Of a DNA stretch of 5,700 bases, positions 1 through 5,464 are shown in pieces (the stretch's first letter is position 1; every line of letters begins with the position of its first letter). Both the position numbers and the translations under genes were made by a program. Origin of the DNA: JAAYKM01 sp964408155 (GTDB lineage: Bacteria > Desulfobacterota > Syntrophia > Syntrophales > JAAYKM01); contig CAYOYJ010000145.1 in assembly GCA_964408155.1 (NCBI GenBank), positions 1-5,700 of the forward strand. The letters run 5' to 3'. Under the pieces are notes generated by a model. It ran no database searches. It had not been told where the DNA came from and was given only the letters and a program-made list of their open reading frames with translations.

Positions 1-85
1 ATTTTCTCTGCTTGATCTTCCATTTTTTTGTGAGCCTTGCATAAATGAAATCAAGATGTTGAGCTAATCGGCCAAACCGCTCCAT
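1..85 (-). CDS. Possible start of a downstream gene, unidentified, runs off left edge
   Basis: After the tyrA stop the minus strand stays open to the window edge in one frame from ATG 85..83 (28 codons, lysine- and arginine-rich; a GTG at 106 would extend it). No good Shine-Dalgarno precedes this ATG. A second candidate in another frame is ATG 23..21, reading M-E-D-Q-A-E-K, with AAGG about 11 bases upstream. Both are too short to identify or to distinguish from chance, and only one can be real. The base composition of 1-60 is more AT-rich than the operon, compatible with either an intergenic region or a gene start. No terminator-like hairpin with a T-run was seen here, so the operon may continue. 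Confidence 0.22.
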   Translation of the reverse strand, partial: MERFGRLAQHLDFIYARLTKKWKIKQRK

Positions 86-116
86 ATTGCAGCGGGCCGT
101 ATCCACTGATTTGTCG

Positions 117-902
117 TCAATGCTTTGGCCAGAGTTTTTCCTTAGTACGATCGATGATGTTGATAATCTTGATCGAGTCTTTTGTTCTGACTGCTTTTTC
201 CAGCAATTCAAATGTGTCGCGATAGAGTGTACAAATTCGCTCCAGGTGGGCGTTTCTGACCATGATTTCCGCATACATGTCCGGCTGGTCCTGAAATACC
301 TTCCGGATCATCTCCAGCTTCTGTTCGAAAACCGGCGTGGACCAGGGCTGTAATGGCAGGATGCTTCGATCTTCCTGCCCGATCATCATTCCCAGATGAA
401 TCGTGTGCAGATGATTCAGCACCTGGACAACGGCCATGATCCGGTCATGCTCCTCCGGGGAGGCGACGGTTACGACGGCCCGATGTCTCAAGAATATGTC
501 TTTCAGCCAGGGAAACCAAGTCTTCGAACGGGCGGGACACAGCACCACGTTATACCCTTCCAGGCGCGTAATGGCCGGCCCGAAAAGAGGATGACACCCG
601 ATGACCTCGCAGCCGGATGCGTTCAGCATAGCCCTGACCGGTTCTTCCTTCAGCGACGTCAAATCCATCAGGAGGCTTTCCCGGGACATATGCGGTCCCA
701 CTTTGGCAATGACCGCACCGGTTACATCTATGGGTACCGAGATCACCACGACGTCGCACACCCTTGTCATTTCTTCCGGCCTCATGCCGTCGCGCCGTCC
801 GGCGCAGTGGACCGGATAGCCTTCACCCCTCATCAGTTCGGCAAACCAGCGCCCCATGCCACCGGTTCCCCCGATGATGCCGATGACCGTTTCTTTCATC
901 AT
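117..902 (-). CDS. tyrA: Prephenate dehydrogenase, monofunctional
   Basis: Oxidatively decarboxylates prephenate to 4-hydroxyphenylpyruvate for tyrosine. The 261-residue protein begins directly with a Rossmann dinucleotide motif GGTGGMG (11-17) and has CHPLFGP (103-109) with catalytic His104. From residue ~7 it resembles the dehydrogenase half of the E. coli T-protein along its length (for example VVQVLNHLHT near 157-166 and WSTPVFEQKLEM then FQDQPDMYAEIM near 187-214), but lacks the fused N-terminal chorismate mutase. His164 matches a T-protein His linked to tyrosine feedback. Where the T-protein has prephenate-binding Arg294, this protein has Lys201, preceded by Arg200. Residues after the second strand (AGRRD) are basic and could favour NADP, but cofactor choice is not certain. 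ATG 902 overlaps the aroC TGA by four bases (ATGA); AGGA at 916..913 is 10 bases upstream. A second ATG follows immediately at 899. No ACT domain is present. Confidence 0.93.
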   Translation of the reverse strand: MMKETVIGIIGGTGGMGRWFAELMRGEGYPVHCAGRRDGMRPEEMTRVCDVVVISVPIDVTGAVIAKVGPHMSRESLLMDLTSLKEEPVRAMLNASGCEVIGCHPLFGPAITRLEGYNVVLCPARSKTWFPWLKDIFLRHRAVVTVASPEEHDRIMAVVQVLNHLHTIHLGMMIGQEDRSILPLQPWSTPVFEQKLEMIRKVFQDQPDMYAEIMVRNAHLERICTLYRDTFELLEKAVRTKDSIKIINIIDRTKEKLWPKH

Positions 903-1969
903 ATCCGGACCGTCCTGTTTCGCAAGAGATGATCCGCCAGTGTGATCCAGACCATGGCTTCACAAACCGGGATGATCCGGGGAATGACACAGATATCGTG
1001 ACGGCCCTTAATGGCGTATTCGATTTCACGACCGCCGGCATCCAGACACTGCTGCGTTTTCGCAATGGACGGGATGGGTTTGCAAGCTACACGGATCACG
1101 ATGTCGTTGCCGTTGGTGATGCCGGCAAGGATGCCTCCGGCGTGATTAGAAAGATATCCTTTGCTGGTTTGGATATCGTTATTCTCCGCGCCCCTTTTTC
1201 CGGCTGCGTCGAAACCGTCGCCGATTTCCACCCCCTTGACGCTGCCGACGCTCATCAGGGCTTTGGCCAGATCCGCGTCGATTTTATCGAACACAGGCTC
1301 ACCCAAACCTATCGGGCACCCTCGCACAAGGATTTCCACAATGCCGCCCAGTGTGTCGCCCTCTCTTCGGACCTCTTCGAGTTTTTCCACCATAAGTTTC
1401 GATGCTTCATAATCTTGACATTTCAACAGATTTGCATCGATCTGTTCATGATTCACTTCAGATATTTCCTTTCGGTCAGCCCATATTCCACCGAGCATGA
1501 TCGTATAGGCCATAACATCCAAAGCATATTGACGGCAAAATTTTTCCGCAACGGCACCGGCGGCGACACGGGCCGCTGTTTCCCGACCTGAGGCACGTCC
1601 TCCCCCTCGATAATCGCGAAGTCCGTATTTCTTCGTGTAGGTGAAATCGCCGTGTCCGGGACGAAAAAGCCCCCGGATCCGATCATAGTCGTGACTTGCA
1701 TGGTCTCTGTTGTAGATAATCAAAGCGATCGGAGTCCCGGTTGTTCGGTCTTCGAAAATACCCGAGAGTATTTCAACCTGGTCGGTTTCCCGCCTCGCTG
1801 TTTCCGAAGGCAGGACACCCGGCTTTCTGCGGTCCAGAGCACCCTGAATGTCTGCGACGGAAAGTGCTAACCCGGCAGGACAACCGTCCAGGGTGGCGCC
1901 GATCGCCGCCCCATGCGATTCACCCCACGTGGTGACACAAAACTTCTTGCCGATGGTATTGCCAGTCAT
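899..1969 (-). CDS. aroC: Chorismate synthase
   Basis: Converts EPSP to chorismate, the last shared step of aromatic biosynthesis, using reduced FMN as a cofactor without net redox change. The 356-residue protein has the usual length. It shows TTWGESHG (13-20, catalytic His19), LDRRKPG (45-51), RPGHGDFTY (103-111, catalytic His106), RDYRGGGRASGRET (118-131), VEIGDGF (247-253), NHAGGILAG (275-283), GRHD (322-325) and PVCEAM (334-339). Minor departures are RASG where many homologues have RSSA, and GRHDICV where GRHDPCV is common; both catalytic histidines are kept. ATG 1969 is supported by AAGGA at 1980..1976, 6 bases upstream. It is the only gene in the operon preceded by a real spacer (62 bases). 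Its TGA overlaps the tyrA ATG. The sequence does not show whether it carries its own flavin reductase activity; no extra domain is present. Confidence 0.97.
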   Translation of the reverse strand: MTGNTIGKKFCVTTWGESHGAAIGATLDGCPAGLALSVADIQGALDRRKPGVLPSETARRETDQVEILSGIFEDRTTGTPIALIIYNRDHASHDYDRIRGLFRPGHGDFTYTKKYGLRDYRGGGRASGRETAARVAAGAVAEKFCRQYALDVMAYTIMLGGIWADRKEISEVNHEQIDANLLKCQDYEASKLMVEKLEEVRREGDTLGGIVEILVRGCPIGLGEPVFDKIDADLAKALMSVGSVKGVEIGDGFDAAGKRGAENNDIQTSKGYLSNHAGGILAGITNGNDIVIRVACKPIPSIAKTQQCLDAGGREIEYAIKGRHDICVIPRIIPVCEAMVWITLADHLLRNRTVRI

Positions 1970-2031
1970 ATCGCTTCCTTTGAACCCGCTTATCCGTTAC
2001 TCGCACTCTGTATTCGCTCCACAAAACAGAA
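1970..2031 (-). other. aroK-aroC intergenic spacer
   Basis: This 62-base gap is the only real non-coding stretch in the operon. It contains the aroC Shine-Dalgarno. I see no stable hairpin with a T-run and no convincing -35/-10 pair. If the aroK TAG were read through, 13 more codons would follow to a TAA at 1992..1990. Confidence 0.6.
1976..1980 (-). promoter_or_regulatory. Ribosome binding site of aroC
   Basis: AAGGA lies 6 bases before ATG 1969, at the end of the 62-base aroK-aroC spacer. Because aroC is not overlapped by its upstream neighbour, this independent site is likely what drives its translation. Confidence 0.7.
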
Positions 2032-2589
2032 CTAACCCTTCGCAGATGCATTTTTCTCTTTTGTATGAATGATCCTGACGATTTCGTCAACACATTCCCC
2101 AATATCAAGATTAGATGTATCCACTTCAACCTCACGGACACCTTTATAAAGTGGCGTCCTTTCCTTCAAAACCGCCGTCGTTTCTTCCCGAAGATTCCGG
2201 CCCCAAAATGACGGACGCTGAGCGAAACCTTTCTTGTCCTGACGCAACCGTGCCACAATCGCATCCGGATCGGCTTTAAGCCAGATCACGATACCCATTT
2301 TCGACAACAGCGTACGGTTTTCGGCATCCAGTACCACGCCGCCTCCGGTGGCGATCACCTGTCCTGTGGCCTGCGCCAGCTTGAGTAGAAGTTTTTTTTC
2401 CAATTCCCTGAAATAAGGCCAGCCTCGCTCTTCAACAATCCGGGAAATGGAACAGCCTGTCTCCTGGATCAAAATCCGATCCATATCGATAAAATTCATG
2501 TTCAGAACATCGGCCAAACGTTTTCCCAGGGTGGATTTGCCTGTTCCGCGGTAGCCGACCAGGATAATATTACCGCCCGGGTCATTCAT
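2032..2589 (-). CDS. aroK: Shikimate kinase
   Basis: Phosphorylates shikimate with ATP to shikimate 3-phosphate, step 5, a cytoplasmic P-loop kinase of the NMP-kinase fold. The start is placed at ATG 2589 and not at the upstream in-frame ATG 2664: GGAGG at 2602..2598 is 8 bases before 2589, the Walker A motif then lies near the N-terminus as in the family, and the resulting 185 residues are normal, while the longer version adds 25 unrelated residues inside aroA. Motifs: Walker A GYRGTGKST (12-20), FIDMD (33-37, shikimate-binding Asp37), YFRELE (59-64, Arg61), TGGGVV (81-86), LID segment QRP (124-126, Arg125) and LKERTPLY (141-148, Arg144). The P-loop reads GYRGTGKS instead of the more common GFMGAGKS, a known natural variant. 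It is the only gene here ending in TAG (2034..2032). aroK versus aroL naming cannot be decided from sequence alone. Confidence 0.94.
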   Translation of the reverse strand: MNDPGGNIILVGYRGTGKSTLGKRLADVLNMNFIDMDRILIQETGCSISRIVEERGWPYFRELEKKLLLKLAQATGQVIATGGGVVLDAENRTLLSKMGIVIWLKADPDAIVARLRQDKKGFAQRPSFWGRNLREETTAVLKERTPLYKGVREVEVDTSNLDIGECVDEIVRIIHTKEKNASAKG

Positions 2590-3880
2590 CCGGCAGACCT
2601 CCCAGTTGTCCAAACACCTCCCAGAATGAGGGAAAGGATTTATCCACACATCGGGGATTTTCAATGGTCATCCCAGGCACGACGAGTCCCGCCACGGCAA
2701 AACTCATGGCTATCCGATGGTCGTTATACGTTTGGATGGCTGCTCCACGCGGTTGTCCGCCTGTGATGATCAACCGGTCATCTTCTTCCCGGGCAGCGAT
2801 ACCCATTTTTCTCAGTTCTGCGACGAGGGCCGCCAGACGGTTGCTTTCTTTGATCCGCAGGTGGGCCACGCGCCCGAATTCCGTTACACCAGGTCTGAAC
2901 GCCGCCAGCACCGCCGCCGTGGGCACCATGTCCGGCATATCCCCCATATCGATGATCCAGTCACCCGTCACCATGTCATGGCCTCGGACTTCGATCCAGT
3001 TGTCTCCCCAAAGCACTTCTCCACCCCATGTGCTGAATAAATCAAGTAGTTTTAAATCACCCTGCCGGCTCTGTGGATTCATGTTGTTGACTCGTACCAC
3101 CCCTTTGCTTAACATGGCGGCCAAGAAGAAATACGAGGCACTGGATGCATCTCCCTCGACGACATAATCTCGCCCTTTATAGGTCATTTTTCCGGATATT
3201 TGATAGCATTCGGATTCTCCTGTTTCCACCGTCACACCAAAATCGGCCATGACCTGAACCGTCATGTCGATGTAGGGCCGCGAGACAATTCCCTCTTCCA
3301 ACATGATTGAAACGGGCGCTTGAGCATAAGGTGCCGCTAAAAGAAGAGAAGAGATGTACTGACTGCTTTCGATGTCTTGGATTTTCAAATACCCTCCCCT
3401 CAATCCGTCGGCCTGTATTTCGACGGGAGGAAAACCGTTCTTGATAACATAGCGGTAACGGACTCCCAGGTGACCAAGATACGCCATGAGCGGCTCGATC
3501 GGCCTTTCACAGAGCCGGTCATCACCGGTCAGCGTGACAGCTCCCCTGCTCAGGCAGACAATGGATGCCAGAAACCGCATGGCGGTTCCGTTGTTGCCAA
3601 GATGGAGGGGCTTCTTCGGCGTCGATAGTATCCCATTGACACCCTCGACGACCATATCGCCCGTGTCCGCAGTGATATTTGCTCCCAATGCCCGGAGGGC
3701 CCCGATAAACCTTGACGTGTCCTCCGACAGGAGGACATTCCGCAGGATTGATGGACCGTGTGCCAGAGATGCCGCCACGAGGGCCCGCTGGGAATAGCTC
3801 TTCGAACCGGGAACGGTTACCTGCGCCGCGAGGTTGCTTATGGGATTAATGTGGATAGCCTGAGAGGATTCCATGTTCAT
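2582..3880 (-). CDS. aroA: 3-phosphoshikimate 1-carboxyvinyltransferase (EPSP synthase)
   Basis: Transfers the enolpyruvyl group of PEP to shikimate 3-phosphate, shikimate-pathway step 6 and the target of glyphosate. Its 432 residues match the family size (E. coli 427). Signatures in order are PGSKSYSQRA (24-33, PEP/S3P lysine), GNNGTAMRF (95-103, PEP loop), ESSQ (171-174, S3P binding), EGDASSASYF (242-251), DMPDMVP (314-320, catalytic Asp), RIKESNR (342-348, Lys344/Glu345), YNDHRIAM (385-392) and VDKSFPSFWEVF (412-423). The PEP loop keeps the Gly typical of class I enzymes (E. coli Gly96), but has Asn and Phe where E. coli has Ala95 and Pro101. The ATG at 3880 lies 6 bases after the aroE stop with only a weak Shine-Dalgarno (GAG at 3888..3886), so translation probably depends on coupling to aroE. 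A second in-frame ATG at 3874 is possible. The 3' end overlaps aroK by 8 bases. Confidence 0.96.
   Translation of the reverse strand: MNMESSQAIHINPISNLAAQVTVPGSKSYSQRALVAASLAHGPSILRNVLLSEDTSRFIGALRALGANITADTGDMVVEGVNGILSTPKKPLHLGNNGTAMRFLASIVCLSRGAVTLTGDDRLCERPIEPLMAYLGHLGVRYRYVIKNGFPPVEIQADGLRGGYLKIQDIESSQYISSLLLAAPYAQAPVSIMLEEGIVSRPYIDMTVQVMADFGVTVETGESECYQISGKMTYKGRDYVVEGDASSASYFFLAAMLSKGVVRVNNMNPQSRQGDLKLLDLFSTWGGEVLWGDNWIEVRGHDMVTGDWIIDMGDMPDMVPTAAVLAAFRPGVTEFGRVAHLRIKESNRLAALVAELRKMGIAAREEDDRLIITGGQPRGAAIQTYNDHRIAMSFAVAGLVVPGMTIENPRCVDKSFPSFWEVFGQLGGLPDE
2597..2603 (-). promoter_or_regulatory. Ribosome binding site deciding the aroK start
   Basis: GGGAGGT, with GGAGG at 2602..2598, lies 8 bases before ATG 2589 and inside the 3' end of aroA. 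It is the strongest Shine-Dalgarno in the window and selects the internal ATG over the upstream in-frame ATG at 2664. Confidence 0.8.
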
Positions 3881-3886
3881 ACTTGC

Positions 3887-4723
3887 TCATCGAACTCTTT
3901 TTTTCAACGCGGAAAGGACAACTGCCTTCATGGACCGCAGCGGGGGCTCCATATCCGTCCAGAGGCGGAGTTGTTCGCCCCCCTGGGCGACAAACATCTC
4001 GACACCGGAAATGGCAACGGCGCCTGTTTCTCCGGCTTTCTGCAACAAAAGTGTTTCCGGGGGATTGTACACGGCGTCCATGACATAATTAAACCGTTGG
4101 ATAAATCTTTCAGGAACCGGCATCTCCTCGACGTCAGGCGTCATACCCAGGGGCGTCGTGTTGATCAGACAATCGCCTTCTATCTGCGATATGTCTGCAA
4201 GCGACACCCAGTCGGAATCAAATTCGGCGGCCAGCGCCCTGCCTTTCTCCCGGTTCCGGCTCGACACGATCGCCTCGCCCCCATTTTTTTTGACCGCATA
4301 GACCGCCGCCCGGGTTGTGCCGCCGGCGCCGATAAGGACGAAGGTTTTACCCGCAATCCGCATCTTTTTGCCCAGGACCGCTTCCACGCCCCTCCAATCC
4401 GTGTTGAAACCCTTCAGCTTTTTGCCGTCGTTCACAATGGTATTGACCGATCCGATATGGCGCGCATCATCATCGATTTCGTCCAAAAGCGGCAAAACAG
4501 CTTCTTTGAAGGGTATGGTCACACTCACGCCACGAAAATTCAGGGCGCGTATCGCCGCAACGGCTCCGGCCAGATCATTCACCAGCACGGGAATATAATG
4601 ACCGTTGATACCCAGGATGCGTAAGGCCTGATTGTGCATGCGTGGTGAAAGACTCTGACGGACCGGATTGCCGAAAAGGGCAAAAATCAGGCTGTCTTTC
4701 ATATTTGTTTTGTCTTCTCCCAC
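3887..4723 (-). CDS. aroE: Shikimate dehydrogenase (NADP-dependent)
   Basis: Reduces 3-dehydroshikimate to shikimate with NADPH, shikimate-pathway step 4. The 278-residue protein (from the GTG) shows the two AroE domains. The substrate domain has SLSPRMHN (24-31), VTIPFKE (68-74, catalytic Lys73) and NTDWRG (107-112, catalytic Asp109). The Rossmann domain has GAGGTTRAA (132-140) and SSRNREK (154-160), whose basic residues suit NADP phosphate binding, then NTTPLGM (188-194), DAVYNPP (216-222) and GVEMFVAQG (240-248). The start is uncertain: GTG at 4723 has AGGGG (4736..4732) at 8 bases and sits 3 bases after the aroD stop, whereas ATG at 4702 gives a more compact N-terminus but its best Shine-Dalgarno (GGGAG, 4721..4717) is 14 bases away. 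I favour GTG slightly. The conserved Lys/Asp pair argues for true AroE rather than a YdiB- or quinate-type relative, as does the operon setting. Confidence 0.95.
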   Translation of the reverse strand: MGEDKTNMKDSLIFALFGNPVRQSLSPRMHNQALRILGINGHYIPVLVNDLAGAVAAIRALNFRGVSVTIPFKEAVLPLLDEIDDDARHIGSVNTIVNDGKKLKGFNTDWRGVEAVLGKKMRIAGKTFVLIGAGGTTRAAVYAVKKNGGEAIVSSRNREKGRALAAEFDSDWVSLADISQIEGDCLINTTPLGMTPDVEEMPVPERFIQRFNYVMDAVYNPPETLLLQKAGETGAVAISGVEMFVAQGGEQLRLWTDMEPPLRSMKAVVLSALKKRVR

Positions 4724-4726
4724 CCT

Positions 4727-5464
4727 TCAGGCCCCTGTTCTCGCGAGTATGCCCAGGATTTTCAACATATCTTTGGCTGCAATTTGACCCGGTGCGGCGG
4801 CGGACTTTTCGTCCAGGGCGGCAAAAGTGAATGCCGCGCCGAACAGGGGGGCCGCGATCCGGCTCAAGCGTCCTTTTTCTCCCATGCAGAACGCAACAAT
4901 ATCTTTTTCCTGCTCCGTTGCCCAGGCCAACAATTGGAAAGCCCGGATATTATCCCCCGCTGACCGGGCATAGGGCACGATCTTCACCACATCGGCACCT
5001 TTTTTGACGCAAGCCTGATAAAGGCTTTTCAAACCTTTCAGCGAAGGTGTTTTTTGAAAGTCATGATGCGAACAGACGAGTTTGGTCCGGCAGCCGTTTT
5101 GCAGGATCAGATCTTTTAACGCCGAAATCTCATCATCGCCATCCTCCAGCTCGACATCCACATAAGCCGCCCCTCGACGGACGGCATCCTGCAGAACCTC
5201 CCAGCGTGCCATCGCCTTGGCATCTTCGTGCCCAAACTGATCCTTTGAGTTTCGGACTCTCCGTATTTTTGCTTTTGTCTTTCGGTGCGTCACCAAAACA
5301 AGTTTCTCTGGTGCCAGTTTTGCAATGTATGCCATCAGTTCACCGAGATGGCTGTCAGTCATTTCATCCATTCGTAACTCCAGCATGTCACAAAGACCAA
5401 CAGCCTGCGCAATGTCGTGGAGCGCTTGTTTCTGAGTTCCGGCACAGATGGAAACGCAGATCAT
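4727..5464 (-). CDS. aroD: 3-dehydroquinate dehydratase, type I
   Basis: Catalyses dehydration of 3-dehydroquinate to 3-dehydroshikimate, shikimate-pathway step 3, in the cytoplasm through a Schiff-base lysine. At 245 residues it has the usual length for a type I enzyme. Visible family signatures are ELRMD (29-33, substrate-binding Glu and Arg), SHHDF (132-136, catalytic His134), DVVKIVPYA (158-166, Schiff-base Lys161), CMGEKGRLSR (193-202, substrate Arg202) and APGQ (224-227). Two positions differ from the well-studied enterobacterial enzyme: the Arg61 loop is followed by a basic stretch (KTKAKIRRVRNSKDQ) instead of the usual Glu-Gly-Gly, and the Ser before APGQ is Ala. The ATG (5464) overlaps the pheA TGA by four bases (ATGA), and GGAG at 5475..5472 lies 7 bases upstream, fixing the start and indicating translational coupling. 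Some databases use aroQ for the unrelated type II enzyme; this is clearly type I. Confidence 0.95.
   Translation of the reverse strand: MICVSICAGTQKQALHDIAQAVGLCDMLELRMDEMTDSHLGELMAYIAKLAPEKLVLVTHRKTKAKIRRVRNSKDQFGHEDAKAMARWEVLQDAVRRGAAYVDVELEDGDDEISALKDLILQNGCRTKLVCSHHDFQKTPSLKGLKSLYQACVKKGADVVKIVPYARSAGDNIRAFQLLAWATEQEKDIVAFCMGEKGRLSRIAAPLFGAAFTFAALDEKSAAAPGQIAAKDMLKILGILARTGA
4732..4736 (-). promoter_or_regulatory. Candidate ribosome binding site for the GTG start of aroE
   Basis: AGGGG inside the last codons of aroD, 8 bases before GTG 4723. The competing ATG at 4702 has GGGAG (4721..4717) at a long 14-base spacing, so this site tips the choice towards GTG, without certainty. Confidence 0.4.

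Noticed and set aside
61..90. Possible hairpin (GAGC...GCTC around a CGG/CCG pair) after tyrA
   Set aside because: The stem is short and interrupted, and no T-run follows on the minus strand, so it is not a credible terminator.
396..932. Plus-strand open frame (178 codons) opposite tyrA
   Set aside because: It is antisense to the conserved tyrA gene, rich in His, Pro and Arg as shadow frames often are, with no ribosome binding site seen.
929..1591. Plus-strand open frame (220 codons) opposite aroC
   Set aside because: It mirrors aroC codons; the composition is that of an antisense shadow and there is no family resemblance.
1990..2031. Possible promoter in the aroK-aroC spacer (TTGTGG with an AGTAAC-like box 17 bases on)
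   Set aside because: The -10 match is only about half of consensus and no other support exists; aroC has a normal intra-operon ribosome site.
2590..2664. 25-codon N-terminal extension of aroK from ATG 2664
   Set aside because: It overlaps aroA coding sequence, is not family-like, and the strong Shine-Dalgarno supports ATG 2589.
3758..4624. Long plus-strand open frame (288 codons) opposite aroE and the start of aroA
   Set aside because: It lies entirely antisense to two well-identified genes, has no recognisable domain or start signal, and is explained by the GC-rich codon structure of the opposite strand.
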